Notes: generated by a model from the letters alone, not told the origin. A stretch of DNA of 64,000 nucleotides from Symbiodinium kawagutii (GCA_009767595.1 VSDK01020354.1:22501-86500), one strand, 5' to 3'; counted from the first letter of the stretch, positions 1-12,296 are shown. Numbers and translations: made by a program.

Positions 1-512
1 CTTTAGATAAGAGTGACACTGGTTGGATATGCTCCATCATGGCTGATCACGATGAAAAATAGTTGACCATGCATTATGAATAGTATTGGATAGTTATTAT
101 GGTAATGATGGTTTCAGGATGTTTGAGGTGGATAGTGTTTCACTGGGGGTTCAGAATGCTTGAAGATTGCCATCCTCTCTACTGGAAGTCCTTGCATGCT
201 CGCAGTGCCTGCCGCTCTGAAGTCTCGTACTAACTATATACTCTATCATACTCTATTTTGTTCTCCTAAACCGTGTAATTTTGCAATTCCTTCCAGAAGG
301 TTTGGCATGCTTCAATCCATGTTTTGCTGTCTCGTGGGTTCGTTTTTGTCTTGCGGCCACTCTAGCTTCGCTTCATCCTCATGAGAGCCTATCACTGTTG
401 TCTCAAGTATTTTGCTCGTCACTTTTGTCTCGGCATTTTATAGAGAAGCCTTATCAGCATTTTGCTTGGTTGAGCGTTTATCATCTGGCTGCTGATAGTG
501 AGGTTGCCAGTG
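1..512. other. No supported gene
   Basis: AT-rich with GGTTGAT-like motifs at the left; two short overlapping plus ORFs look like chance. Confidence 0.5.
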
Positions 513-729
513 TCAAGGGATGAGTGGAAGGCGACGTCCAGTTCGCACCATCTGAATCCATCTGATTCTCTGAGTCGATGCCGAGGTTTTCTCCCGGTTC
601 GCTTCACGCAGTTCCCTCACTGACGCGGTGCCGTACGCGGTTCTGACCTCCAAACTCTGAGGATCGAACAGGAGCCTCGACCCCAACTGGCGCCCCCGTG
701 CCACAGCCGCTTCAAGATTTCGCTTGCAA
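513..729 (-). CDS. Candidate exon, unknown protein
   Basis: Minus-strand open segment of 71 codons from an acceptor CGTTCAG (AG at 731-730) to TGA at 513. Basic and helix-prone (KRNLEAAVARGRQLGSRL, SVRELREANREKTSAS), with GC-rich third positions. Canonical donors GAG|GTCAGA and ATG|GTGCGA inside could end it earlier. No family recognised. Confidence 0.35.
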
Positions 730-1772
730 CTGAACGGTGTCCCAGTGCATCCCAGTGCTTGCTTTGTTGTCCATCCGTGGCCATTTTCTGCCTCCAAAAA
801 TGGCAGAATGGATGGCCACAGAATCCTCACATTTCAGGAGAAATAGTAGGGTCAGGGCCATGTCACTGCCTAATTGATCGTTCGTTTGCGGTCTTAACTA
901 GGCAATGATTGTTGGAAAAGACATCCATGTAGATGCCAATTCCAACATCGGATACCAGTGATGGATGATATGGTTTAAGGACATGGTGACCCAACAAGTG
1001 AAAAAGAAACTTGCTAGTAAAGCTACAATAGGGATGTAGAATACTGTAATGAGGTTCATTTGAGTATGGATCGCTATGCGACTGGAAATAATCATCAACA
1101 AACATTCCGCACAGCTTGAACTGTCCCACAGCCATTGCGAAGACCATGACAATTCCGCCAATTTATGGTATCAGAGTTTGGATCACAACAGCATGCCAAA
1201 CTCGACGATTCAAGCCCAAAGTGTGCATGTTGAATAGGGAAATCACTTTTTGGCCGTGTGTACACTTAGATGTGTAGGTTTAAGTTTCGAATTCAAATGT
1301 TTAGATCATCTTTAGGCAACATCTATGTTGGACATACGACCATATGTATTCCTGATCTTGATGCAGCAACCTCTGGCCGTATCCCCACTGTTGGTTGTAT
1401 CCCCTGACCACAACAAAAGCCATTACGGCAACCATGATTCACCACGGACCGTTAGAAATCCTGTTCCATTTACCGTGACATTGTGAAAGAAGCGATAGAA
1501 ATTGCTATGAAACATTTCATCCGCCAATCCACGAAATCATTGGTCCGATGACAAACGTGAACCAATCCAGAAATTAAGTATTGCAGAGTGTACAGGATGA
1601 CTGATGGATAACAAATTAACCCATGTTAATATTAGTTTCCCCGATATACAACAACCTCCAAAGAAGTTAAGCAATGTTAACCAGGAGAAGAGGTTGATAT
1701 TACTTGAGTTTGTTGTATTAGTTTCCCTTGTTAGTACTAGCTTCCCTTTCCAACGAGGAGAAGAATTTTCCA

Positions 1773-1928
1773 TCACCATTCCTGTTGCTTGCGCAGCTTG
1801 CCGATTTCTTCATCGTGCCTGAAGCAGCCTCTCCACGCTGCGCTGCCGAGCAGAAGCTGACCTGGCAGGTGGCACTGTCCTGTCATGATCCGTTCCGCCA
1901 GCCACGTCGGCATGATGGCTGCTCTCAT
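1773..1928 (-). CDS. Candidate 51-residue ORF or terminal exon
   Basis: ATG to TGA, 52 codons, strongly G/C at third positions (MRAAIMPTWLAERIMTG, HDEEIGKLRKQQEW). A CAG|GTCAGC donor-like site lies inside. No family recognised. Confidence 0.3.
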   Translation of the reverse strand: MRAAIMPTWLAERIMTGQCHLPGQLLLGSAAWRGCFRHDEEIGKLRKQQEW

Positions 1929-1934
1929 CAACTT

Positions 1935-2560
1935 TCTAGTGGTTTATAATGGTCTATGGTGGTTTATAATGGTTCATGGTGGTTTCTATAGTTAGCCCTT
2001 TTCTAGATTAAAGTAGTGACCAGAAATGTGGTCCATGGTGGTTTATAATGCTTCAACCGTTGACTGAATGACGGCTGATGGTGCGGTGATGGTCAGAAAT
2101 CGTTGATAATGGTTCATAGTTGATAATGCTTAATAAAGGTGAGCAATGGGTGATAGTATTTGATATTGCTTCATCATGGTGAATAAGGGTGTGAGTGATT
2201 GAGAATGGTTATTAATGGTGAGTAATGGGTAGTGGTTAATTAAGATCGGTTGATTATGATCAATTTGTAATGATTCTTCCTGGTTGATTGTGAATAACGG
2301 TCAATCGTAGTGGCTCATAGTGGTTGATGGTGAGATGACGGGTGCCAAATGTTGACGATAGGTCCAAATAGCGAATCAGCAAGAGATATTGGATCAAATG
2401 GTTGCTTTAGATGGTTTACAACGGTAAAATGTAGGATAATAATTTATGACTAGAGAATGGTTGGATGACGTTTGATAGTGCTTGAAAATGTCCGATATTG
2501 GTTCACAACCGTTGAGAACATGGCGGTTGATAATGGTTCGATGTGAGATGTAGATGAATA
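1935..2560 (+). repeat. Degenerate TGGTTGATAATGGTT repeat field
   Basis: ATGGTGGTTTATAATGG and TGGTTGATAATGG variants recur loosely across about 600 bp, with G concentrated on the plus strand. No gene seen in it. Confidence 0.6.
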
Positions 2561-2872
2561 CTACTGATCTGATGGTGTCTCGTAGGTCCGTTGCAAAGAC
2601 ATGACTTTTTAGTAGATTTATGGTCAATCCGTTTATTCACAAACAATCCATAACAACCTAAGTCCATGGATATAACCCACCCTGTGATGTATCATGGTCA
2701 GACTAGTGTTTTGTACCAAAGCAATGGTCGTGGTTAAATGATGATCAGCTGATATTCAATAATGGTTTCAACATGCCCAAAATTGCTGAGAAAATCCGAG
2801 CAGAAAAGCTTCATGGGGCGGGGACTAAATTCAGCTGGTTGATTGGTCCGTTTCGCCATCCTGAAAACATCG

Positions 2873-2926
2873 GTTGATCAACCAAACATTCCAAATATCA
2901 GTTGATCAACCAAACATTCCAAATAT
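2873..2926 (+). repeat. 26-bp direct duplication
   Basis: GTTGATCAACCAAACATTCC plus AAATAT occurs at 2873-2898 and again at 2901-2926 without mismatch. Each copy also starts with the palindrome GTTGATCAAC. Confidence 0.85.
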
Positions 2927-3356
2927 TGGAGAAGAGAAGACATGGTCAAACCCACCAATGACCCACCAACATCCTAAGGTGTGATGGCTCATTCATCCCT
3001 CCAGCACCTCAACGGTACAGCTTCAGCCATGCGCAGGCAAGGGAAAAGAGAGGAAAGGCTGCTGGCTGGTCGGCAGCAGGCGCTGGAGTCTGGACTGAGA
3101 AAACAGCCTCCGAGCTGGAAAAAATGTGTCAAGTTTGCTCAGTTTCAACTCAATTCACCGTTTCACCCTGTGTTTTTGATGATTTTTGCTGAGTTTCATG
3201 GACTTGTGAGCAATTGACTCGCAGATTCTGAATCAGAAAATGTGCAGAGTTTGACTCCCTGCAAGGGGACATGTGCGGCTTGTGCCATGAGGTGCGAATG
3301 TTTTCAAAGACCTACGACTCCGTTGAGTGACGTTAGTGGTGGCTTGGTCCAAGAGA

Positions 3357-3396
3357 AGCCATGACATGCCATGACATGCCACGACATGCCATGACC
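3357..3396 (+). repeat. Four 10-bp CATGACATGC units
   Basis: CCATGACATG repeated four times with one C substitution (CCACGACATG). Confidence 0.85.
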
Positions 3397-3532
3397 TATC
3401 ATTCAATGTTGTCATTCTTGTGCTCGGCTGACGGTTGATCCAGAGGTTGCGAAGATGTTGAAACACACACGCACACAACCTACAAGAAGATATCAGCAAG
3501 ATGTTCCATAGAAAATGAAACACATTTTGCAC

Positions 3533-3601
3533 CTGCCACCAAGGGATCCATCTATTGAAGCGACGTAGCAATGTTAAGCAAGCGAGTTGGTTCGATTGCT
3601 C
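3533..3601 (-). CDS. Candidate internal exon
   Basis: 69 nt, phase 0 at both ends, between TTGAG acceptor and CAG|GTGCAA donor. The 23-residue peptide is EQSNQLACLTLLRRF then NRWIPWWQ. Downstream on the same strand, 3212-3290 is open from an ATG as MAQAAHVPLQGVKLCTFSD, possibly a second segment. Confidence 0.25.
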
Positions 3602-4123
3602 CTCAAGCAACGGGTAGCTTGATCAAACCTGTGGAGTTCTGAGCGGTGCTGTCACAATACAATGGACGAATCACACAGTGCTGCATGCATATAATACAAC
3701 ATACTGGTACTGGTATCTACGCGTGTTTACTTCCAAAGAAATGATTGAAACAAATGAATAGGTGTGCGTGATGGAAATGATCAAGTGGACTGTGGTACAA
3801 ATCGATTCCTGTACACCAAATTGCTCGGGTTGGCTTTGTATAGAAAAACCTGAAAGTCCTGCACTTTTGACTGACACATATTCACCGATGATCAACAAAT
3901 CAATACAGTTCCTGCTCCCACGGACCAAAACGACTAGTCAACATAGGTTCAAAATCACTACAGCTTCAGTCTATCCCCTGTCCCTCTCAAAAACCATAAC
4001 AAGCATGCGAATTGCACTTATCCCCTGTACTTCTTGACCATTCGCATCTGCGACACAAATCAAGAAATGCAAAGGCAAGCAAATGCTCTACTCGGCCTCA
4101 CTGTTTGTTGAACCCTATATTCC

Positions 4124-4312
4124 TCAGGAAAAATAATGAAGATTTTGCAGGTGCCCCCCGGCTTCAGTTTCTAGTGGGGTGATGGTCGAAGGGCACTCCT
4201 GCCGCATGCACAGCACATCACAGCACCCTTGTTTTCTACTGCACGACCGGGCGGCAAGACTGATGGTAGGAGGCACAGAGAGTTTGTCGCAAAGGGGTTG
4301 GTGGTAACCGGG
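4124..4312 (-). CDS. Candidate terminal exon
   Basis: Open minus frame of about 60 codons ending in TGA (YHQPLCDKLSVPPTISLAAR, MRQECPSTITPLETEAGG), third positions GC-rich. Start not defined. No family recognised. Confidence 0.25.
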   Translation of the reverse strand, partial: PGYHQPLCDKLSVPPTISLAARSCSRKQGCCDVLCMRQECPSTITPLETEAGGHLQNLHYFS

Positions 4313-4721
4313 CAGGGAGTGGAGATGTTTGCTTATTGATGTTTACTGCATGTGTAAAGATTGATGCTGAGAAATTATGTATGATCTGTTCACGTCTGGT
4401 TTGCAGGTGTGTTAGTTGATGTTCTTTACTCGGACACAAGATTCAAATCCTACATGTTCACAGCAGTTTGCAATGTCCCATGGCATCCCATGACTTTCTG
4501 GAGGCCCTTTGTAAGCAGCTTGAACATCAAACCTGTCAGATGTTCGCGATCGGTGTAGCGCTTTAATCTCTGGCTCCAGTTCAAAATAACCCAGCGAAAC
4601 TCATTGGTTTAAACATGCCATGATTAACCCCTGACCATGATACTCACTACGTTTAACTGATAACGCACTGATAACGCCTGCCTATGATGAAGAAACACTG
4701 CGGTTGATGCTCAGAACTCAG

Positions 4722-4822
4722 CAATTTCCCTGTCCCCACCGGCGATCGAAATTGTCGAGCCAGGCCGGGCCGAGTTGTCTAGCCGCCAGGACCAGTTGTT
4801 TGCTTGGTCGACAAAGATCTTA
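4722..4822 (+). CDS. Candidate internal exon
   Basis: 101 nt between acceptor AACTCAG and donor TTA|GTAGAT, 33 codons with high GC third positions (LSPPAIEIVEPGRAELSS, DQLFAWSTKIL). No family recognised. The minus strand is also open here, so strand is uncertain. Confidence 0.3.
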
Positions 4823-4844
4823 GTAGATACAGTCAGCCACATAT

Positions 4845-4975
4845 TTTCATATATAATATATACATACATCTAAATATTCAAATGTAAATATATCTAAATA
4901 TTCAAATATAAAAATATGTATATAAATATAAATGTGTATATATATATATATTTATATATGTGTGTGTTGCTTTCA
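4845..4975 (+). repeat. AT-rich block with internal duplication
   Basis: TATATA-rich. CTAAATATTCAAAT occurs twice (about 4870 and 4893), followed by a TATATATATA run ending in TGTGTGTG. Confidence 0.8.
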
Positions 4976-5507
4976 TATTAAATCATATCAACAAGTCTTG
5001 ACATACATGTATCAGAATCTTCAGGTCTTGAACCGGTGAACATAGAACCCCCCATCGGCTTGCTGAAAATTACATGATCCATCGTGATAGACCACTGGAA
5101 ATTTACAGAGAAATAGCCGACCAGATTCCCTCAATAGTAGTTGGCGCATTAAGGGTCATTAAAGACAGCCGATCACCCACTACAGCAAGCACCATTCAAA
5201 AAACAAATATGAAAACATCAATCATCTATAACATTCTATAACTATAAATACTATAACTATATCTACTATGACTGACCTTTCACCAACAACCATCAATTCT
5301 TCGGTTCCCATAGATTGATGCAGCTCACATCGTAACACGACTGGTCCATCGGAGTCCCCCTCAGCCTGGCCGCACTGGAATGATGTGCGTGCCGATTGCC
5401 CTGTCTGGTGAAGTTGGAAACCATCTATGAAGGCTTACCATGATTTACCATGATTCACCATGATTGCCAGGTAAATGATGATTCACCATGATTCACCATG
5501 ACTCACC

Positions 5508-5611
5508 ATGGCTTCCCTGAGCGGTGCCTCCCTCGAGGATGCAGGTGCAAATCATTCCCATGCGCTGGCAAGCGCGCCAACCCAGTCGACTAAGCAAATT
5601 GAAGTCGTCCG
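5508..5611 (+). CDS. Candidate first exon
   Basis: CACCATGGCT, a good initiation context, opens 34 codons plus two bases (MASLSGASLEDAGANHSHA, APTQSTKQIEVV) and ends at a canonical CCG|GTGAGAG donor. The ATG is the last of several ACCATG repeats (5440-5510). The next exon was not identified. Confidence 0.35.
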
Positions 5612-6259
5612 GTGAGAGCACCAGGACGATGGAGCAAGCTGATCTTCAAGACATCAAGCCACGCACTAAAATCGACAGAGCTGTAGCACTGCCATCAGCC
5701 TGAGTACGCACGTGCATAGTGTTGATTCTCACCGGGATGTAGATATTGTAAAAAGTTAGTTGCAACCACAATGCATCTAAGGTATGTCATACAAAAAGAC
5801 ATGCCAAAAATACTATAGGAACATGAACAGATTTTAACATAGATGGAATAGACATAGAACATAGGTGCACATGTGTAAGCCGTTTGCAGTACATACAAGT
5901 ACTACACATATAGGCACGGATGCACACGCCTATATGTATATTCTTTACATTGCTGTTGAGTTTAGTTAGGCAATACTATGCATACATTTCAATTATTTGA
6001 CTGTGAATATCGATGAACCAAAAAGCTTTTGTTGGGATGCAAACCACCCATTTTCTGCTGGTTAGAATTGAAATGTCTTGACCGGTAGCTATTCATAGCA
6101 ATTGGACATTCATTCAAGAACCACACAGGCTCGAGTCGTATGCCAACAAAGCCTATGGAATAAGAAACGTTTGGAGTCTAAGATCCCCGAAGTCCTTTAC
6201 TCGTCGGGGGCCAGAAAATGTCCCAGCAATGCTTGCAAGCACATGCCTTCACCTAGGTC

Positions 6260-6721
6260 ATGTTTAAGGAGCGTCCCGGCGCCTCAAAAACTGGAACGGT
6301 TTCTTATCACAAGCGGTCAAAAAAGAAATCATACTATTTGCATCCATTTGCTCAAATCTTAGAAAAAATGTCGGAGCATGGGTGGTTTACCTTTGATCAA
6401 GCCTGGTGTTTTGAGGCAAATTGTGAGTCATCCTACGGACACATCCAGGGTTTTGTCTTTAAGAAACTGCACAAACGACTTGCTCTTAGGGATTACCAAG
6501 AATTGCATCATAGAACTCTGAAACCAAACGACTGGACACACATGAACACACCATCTCATCCAACTAGAGTGACATTGGTTGCCATTCAAGGCTGCCACGA
6601 GATTCCCTGTAGCTGGATGGGAAAATCTACCGCGAACCGTCGGCATTGCTGGCAGTACTCAACGCTCCGTGGCCACACTGGCTCCGAGGCTGGACACTTC
6701 CGAGCAGCAGTTTACCAATAG
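6260..6721 (+). CDS. 153-codon ORF, unknown
   Basis: ATG to TAG without stop (SEHGWFTFDQAWCFEANC, FVFKKLHKRLALRDYQEL). Third positions are T/A-richer than in other candidates. In its last third another plus frame (6582-6735) looks more coding-like (AATRFPVAGWENLPRTVG, GSTQRSVATLAPRLDTSEQQ) and ends near TGTCAG. The ORF may be a chance or composite reading of one or two exons. Confidence 0.3.
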   Translation: MFKERPGASKTGTVSYHKRSKKKSYYLHPFAQILEKMSEHGWFTFDQAWCFEANCESSYGHIQGFVFKKLHKRLALRDYQELHHRTLKPNDWTHMNTPSHPTRVTLVAIQGCHEIPCSWMGKSTANRRHCWQYSTLRGHTGSEAGHFRAAVYQ

Positions 6722-7937
6722 CAATGCTTGGTGTCAGAGTGTTGTGGTGAAGATTTTTTAACAAGCATGTATTGCCAGGAATTGCCATTAACAATGATTA
6801 GCGATGGTTGACCATTATTCATTTTTTCGTGCTATCAATGAACAAGCTTCTGATCTTTTATGGTCAACAATGGCTCTAATTGGTATGTTCAAAATGTCCA
6901 GAAACATATTTTGTCGTTGAGATAATCAAGCCATATGCATTGACATATCATCATAGCAGATTTTGTCGTGGCAACTGACCATCATTACGTTGGTATTTGT
7001 GGTGTCATCCGTTGCGAGAAGCCTATTGCAGGAATTCATGAATGCGATGGCATTCCCAGTTTGAGTCGGAGAGGTGACTCTTGAGGTGTTCAATGCTAAT
7101 AATGCTATATATTGAGTAATGTTTAAAGCTTACCAATTACGAATCATTCAAATCATCACATATATAAGTTCGTTAAACATTACAGTAGCAGCCGTGAGTA
7201 AACATGAATAGTTGTGTCAAGCATCACTACCCATCAAGAAGTGTTGCTAACCATCATGAATAATTACGTAAACCGTCATTGGCAGGTATGGTAACCATCC
7301 TCGATAAGCATGAAGATCACCATCATCAACATCTCACGGCTTCACCGCACCAGCCATCATGAATTAACCATCACCAACCATCTTTGTTAGATACTTCAAG
7401 TAACCACTCGAAGGCGTAACCCAGGTCTGGTGGTCATTCCTTTCCCAACTGATAAGGTTAACCATTTGGGTTTGTCTATCGCCAAGCCCCTATAGCTGGT
7501 TGGTTACACTATCAACTAGAATTTATACCTGGGGGCAGGACCGGGGGTAGCACTATAGAGCCAACCATTTGCCCAAAGCCAACAGTGGAGCTATCCATGG
7601 TGTCATGGTCATCAAAGTGATTATCCAGATTGATCAATGGGTATTCCGGTATTCCCATGCATTTCCATGTGTTCCCACCACGGGTTTTTGGACCTTCAGT
7701 CTGAATACCACAGTTGTGGCTCATGCCCGGCCTTCGATGGTTTTCAAAAGTCAGCAATGAGTCATGACTGCACAGGCTAGTGAAATCATTGACCGTCAAC
7801 CATCTAGTGAAACATGATTCATTAATCATCATGACCAACGTGATCACAGTAATCATCAGCATTAATGCTAAAAATCATCATGTGATGACGCAAGACTGCT
7901 CTCTACTTCTCACTCTTGTGACCTCTTCTAGCTTGTT

Positions 7938-8062
7938 GACTCGCCCAAAAAAGGCAACGAAAAGACGGCCTGCTCGAAAGCTGACGAAACTCTGTCCAGC
8001 GCCCACAAATGGTTGGCACAACTTTGCGAGCCGTCTGCCGGTTGAAAGCCGCTTCCTACGTG
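7938..8062 (-). CDS. Candidate exon
   Basis: Minus segment from acceptor CACGTAG: SGFQPADGSQSCANHLWALD, VSSAFEQAVFSLPFLGEST. A short neighbour at 8098-8160 (LSVAGTPKRAKGWQIKRGLW) is open on the same strand. No family recognised. Confidence 0.25.
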
Positions 8063-8169
8063 GGTGTAATCATAGATAATCATAGTCATGGTATGCCAAA
8101 GTCCCCGCTTGATTTGCCACCCTTTTGCCCTTTTGGGAGTCCCTGCCACGCTCAGGTCTATTGCATTGT

Positions 8170-8211
8170 GCATGATGATGATGATGCTGATGATGATGAT
8201 GATGACGACGT
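8170..8211 (+). repeat. (GAT)n microsatellite
   Basis: GATGATGATGATGCTGATGA and following GAT units. It can read as an Asp run, but no supporting gene context is visible. Confidence 0.9.
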
Positions 8212-9437
8212 TCGGAATCATGCCTGTTTTTCGATGAGTGCAATTTTTTGCTGGAACCATGGATGGGAAAGGCAGGTCAGATAGCTGTTTTGCCGGTGTG
8301 CAATCGATGGCACTGCTCGGTGTTTGCGTCTGCTGGGAAGAGGTGGCAATGGCATCTTGAGCTTCAGTGAGTTGCTGTGGTCGTCAAGTCTTCTTGGTCC
8401 TGGTAATGTTGCCTAGCAGTGTCTTGGAAACACCCAAACATATCCAAGAAAAATGCCAAAAACAATACACCTCTCATGCTTCACAACATAGTCATTCTCC
8501 TACTTGCTTCCAATGTTTTCCGGCTTGACCATGTTTCAGAAGGGTCGTTAATCAAGCGCGTGCCTATACCATTATCACTCGCTGGTTATTGAAAAATGAT
8601 GATTTGCGCAGATGGTTGGTGATCGTCGACCCCCATGGCAGAAGCAGAATGCAATATATGGGTCATTCGAAGTAGCGACCACATTTAGAGCTTATGTAAT
8701 GGCTTCACATCGGTTGGTGTAAGAGATGCTCATCAACAGTAGCTGTGTCAAAGAATCCGCCCTGGTCCCTGGTATTGAAAAACCTTATGAGGTCAAAACA
8801 AGCTAATAGCAGTTTACTCTCTGAGCCCAGTCCATTACCCTCCCCTGACAGAAGGCCGATTAAGACACTATCTAAGGGACGCTTGCTCGTGGGCAGGGCA
8901 GCGACAAGGTAGGCTATGAAACAATGGAGAGCTCTTCGAGAGACAGCTCAACGCTAACATAAATGGACCGTAGCTGGTACTGGCGTGGCTCAACTGGGGG
9001 GTTTTCAAACGGCGCACACCCAAACAGCTCGAGGCTGTGGGGCTGATTGGATACGAGTCAAGCATCGGTTGACTCCTTGTGTTGCAGTCTTTGGGAGTTG
9101 CGCATGGGGCACTCCAAAGGACTGTCGAAAAAGCGACCGCAGAACGCGCACCCTCCGAACTCTTGCTCGCTGATGCTCACAAACTTGACAAGTTGGAGAA
9201 GATATCATATCATTCATTGGGATGATCATATGTACTTGTTGTTGGCAAAAAACTTATCCATGTTGTCAACCGTTATTATCAGCTATATTTACCCTTTTTA
9301 CTAGTACTCTTATTAGCCGACAAATGATCGCTATCTCAGATACGATCATTACCAATCAACAGCATTCTCATGGCTATGTTCGTTACTCACTATTCTTAAC
9401 CACTGTCTTGTTCGCAAACATCAAACAACCCCGTGAG

Positions 9438-9761
9438 TCAAAGTTTGCTGGATATTTGGAACACCGACGAGCCCCAGGTTGTAATCCGGATGAAGTGGTT
9501 GGAAGGGATCCCCAAAAAAACCACCAGGACCCCAAGACTCATCGGACTCTGACTTTTTGCTGCTGAAATCTGAGCTGGTTCGGAGAATGCCTCCTGGTCA
9601 CAGATCTGCAGGGCACTCCAAAAGCCATGCTTCACTTTGCTACAAACGCGTAGGGCTGCAGATGGAAGCTTGGCTGAAACAGCAGAGTGCCGCCGTGGTG
9701 GTGTGCTCGTCAGCGAATCCTTGCCTTCGGACTTCAAATGTTCAGTGGTCCAGTGTGCCAT
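9438..9761 (-). CDS. 107-codon ORF, unknown
   Basis: ATG to stop on the minus strand (EHLKSEGKDSLTSTPPRRHS, AKLPSAALRVCSKVKHGF, SLGVLVVFLGIPSNHF), codon third positions moderately GC-rich. Polar first part, short hydrophobic segment near the end. No family recognised. Confidence 0.35.
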   Translation of the reverse strand: MAHWTTEHLKSEGKDSLTSTPPRRHSAVSAKLPSAALRVCSKVKHGFWSALQICDQEAFSEPAQISAAKSQSPMSLGVLVVFLGIPSNHFIRITTWGSSVFQISSKL

Positions 9762-10164
9762 GATGTGCCATAGTACAGTTACAATTTGTGAAGGTTGTAG
9801 AGTTCTGTAGAGGTATTATCCAACTTTTTCCAACTATGACTGGCTAGAGGACAGTCATTTCAAAGAGACAGAACCCCTGGAACTTGGAGATGGATGCTCT
9901 TGTCCCCAGGAACTTGGCGATTCTCTGAGAAAGCACCACCTGACCATCTTTGGAACGCCTCCAACTGGCATGTTTACCGACCTGTCCAGTAGCCTCTGAG
10001 CTGGGTGCTACCAAGTGCTACCAAGTGCTACCTGATCCGTATCCAAGTCGTAGGCTCAGAGCTCAATCCTCTGAGTCGAATCTAAATGGCTCGCGCCAAC
10101 ATCAATGGTTGGGTCATCATTTCCCGCAGCCATTCAGCACTCCTCGCAATTTTCAAGCATCACC

Positions 10165-10570
10165 CTGATGAATCATCTACTAACCGCTCGTTCACCATTC
10201 ATAATCCCGATGAATGATCGACCAACCATCTATCAACCATGATAGACCATCGAATAACCACCCATGGATCATCCAGAAAGCATGATCAACCATTTGCTCA
10301 CTATCAGTCAACGATGATTGAGCATCTATCAACATGATTAAACACCTATTTAGACATGATAAACCATGTATTGCCCATGATTCAACACATATTCATCGAA
10401 TAAATTATCTATTACCCATAACTAAGCATCTATTAGCAATGACTGAGCATATATAAGACACATTCAACCATCTATCACCCGTGATTAACCATAAGCAATC
10501 ACAAAGCATTTATCGACCATGATTATACATATGATTATACATCTATTCAAAGAAATTAATTAAACGGCGA
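10165..10570 (-). repeat. Degenerate ATCAACCAT repeat field
   Basis: ACCATCTATCAACCATGATT variants spaced about 20-30 bp, the reverse complement of the 1935-2560 type, so the G-rich strand is the minus strand. No gene seen. Confidence 0.6.
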
Positions 10571-10914
10571 AGCAAGCATGCTGATTATTTACCAGCTGCT
10601 CCAAAGAGCAGTACTCAATAGCAGCTCTACAAGGTGGCATGCATGAACCAACAGCTCTGTGGTCCACCAAAAGTAGTCACGGATTATGACATTCCAACCT
10701 ACATGTCATGTCACAAGCCCTGGATGCCTCTGTTGATTTTCGTCGTCATCATACATTGCTGTGGTCACAAGCCTATTCTTGTTGGTGATAACTTCTAACC
10801 AGCGACCATTATCAACCGCAACAGCTGGGTCAAAAACCCCAGCTTGTCAGATGAGCTCCTGAACTGGACTGCCGTTCCACATGGCTACTATCTTCCACTA
10901 TGTGTTCATAGTTC

Positions 10915-11136
10915 ATGGATTCCTACACTCTGGTAGCGCAAGGTACGCACAAAGATACCACAACCTCAACAAAGAACCTCCCTGAAGAGCTTGAGAGCGA
11001 AAACCTCCTCATGTCTGCGCTAAAACTAGTCTTCTTTCCAGATGTTTCCAGTCATCCACCTCCTAAATTTGAGGGATGCTTTGACATTCTGAACATCGAA
11101 GTGGGAAATACTTTGGCTGTGCATGAACAATATTGA
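10915..11136 (+). CDS. 73-codon ORF, unknown
   Basis: ATG to TGA (MDSYTLVAQGTHKDTTTST, LPEELESENLLMSALKLVFF, FDILNIEVGNTLAVHEQY). A second plus frame at 11228-11524 (MESLLFAAQRYVAPTPKTD) follows 90 bp later. The pair could be two exons or chance. No family recognised. Confidence 0.3.
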   Translation: MDSYTLVAQGTHKDTTTSTKNLPEELESENLLMSALKLVFFPDVSSHPPPKFEGCFDILNIEVGNTLAVHEQY

Positions 11137-11227
11137 AAAATAACCCCAAAATTTGTTGGGTTCCGGCGGAAATGAATTTTTCTATGGACTTGTTGTGATA
11201 TGGTCCCAACAGGTAGCTAGGTCATCA

Positions 11228-11524
11228 ATGGAGAGTTTGCTGTTCGCAGCGCAACGGTACGTAGCTCCAACCCCAAAAACCGACCTGTGCATACGGGATG
11301 CTTCACCCACCTGGGTCAATGCTACATCCAAGTACGTGGTAATTGCCCCCACTTTTACCAGCTCAAATATGACAGGGCTCACGAATATGGACCTCCCATT
11401 GCCCTTGATTGGGTCAGGTTCAAATGAACTAGCACTCATATACCAGCTGCTACATGCTGCTACTATTCCTACCGTTCAAACCAAAATAGCACTGACTATC
11501 TACCGTACTGGTAGCAGTCGGTAG
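11228..11524 (+). CDS. 98-codon ORF, unknown
   Basis: Starts at the first ATG of a longer open frame (from 11153). Mixed hydrophobic and polar (LCIRDASPTWVNATSKYVVI, SGSNELALIYQLLHAATIPT). No family recognised; the minus strand is also open over part of it. Confidence 0.25.
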   Translation: MESLLFAAQRYVAPTPKTDLCIRDASPTWVNATSKYVVIAPTFTSSNMTGLTNMDLPLPLIGSGSNELALIYQLLHAATIPTVQTKIALTIYRTGSSR

Positions 11525-11537
11525 CACCTCTTGAATC

Positions 11538-11801
11538 TCAGATTTCTCGATGTCCCAAATCCCCCCACGCTTTGAAACCTGTCACCCAGTCAGCCAGAGC
11601 CAGGCTCTGAGCATTGTTCCTCGCTGCAAGAGCAGCATGCAAAAGACAGTCGTGTTCTGGCACTGTAAACAAGTGCATGGTGTCAAAACCAGTGGCAAAC
11701 GGTTGGGGCCGAATGAAATAACTGTCATCTGAGAAACGGGACTGGTTTGGATAGATCCTCTGCTCAAAGGGGAAATATTTAACATCGTGCTTCTGTGTCA
11801 T
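11538..11801 (-). CDS. 87-codon ORF, unknown
   Basis: ATG to stop on the minus strand (KHDVKYFPFEQRIYPNQ, CLLHAALAARNNAQSLALAD, WVTGFKAWGDLG). Aromatic-rich first half, helix-like second half. No family recognised. Confidence 0.35.
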   Translation of the reverse strand: MTQKHDVKYFPFEQRIYPNQSRFSDDSYFIRPQPFATGFDTMHLFTVPEHDCLLHAALAARNNAQSLALADWVTGFKAWGDLGHREI

Positions 11802-12296
11802 GAAAATGGGCAGGGTTCAAGCTTTGAAGGAGGCTTGCAAATCACACAAAGTAGTGATCGGATTATGCGTCAGCTCGCGTGGTAGGCTGAAAACCCCAGC
11901 TCTTATGCTGTGAAACCCAGGATCCGGAGCGAATCCTGGGCCCACTGCAATGGTGGCTGTGTGTGGCTATGATGGAAGATCCCAAGGTTTGATACCCTGC
12001 TGGTGCCAGCAACGCCCGGGATCGAGCCACCATCATTAATCAGTCTCACCAACAGTTTCAAATAGTTTGACCATCATTACCCATGGTGCAACTCCCTCAG
12101 AATCCCACGTTGTTTGAAATACAAACCCAGCTGCAAACCAGCGCTATATGAAATGATTTCCAGGTAACCTCCTTGGAACGGATGCCAGTGATGGACTTAA
12201 GGAATGAGAAACACTTGTTGTTTTATGAGGTGTTACACTCACAATTAAGGATTTTATAAGGAGTAACGGAGTAACGCATATGATTGATAGTGTTAT

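Noticed and set aside
3357-3400. Spaced repeats as a CRISPR-like array
   Set aside because: Four 10-bp units with no spacers; a simple tandem repeat in a eukaryotic context.
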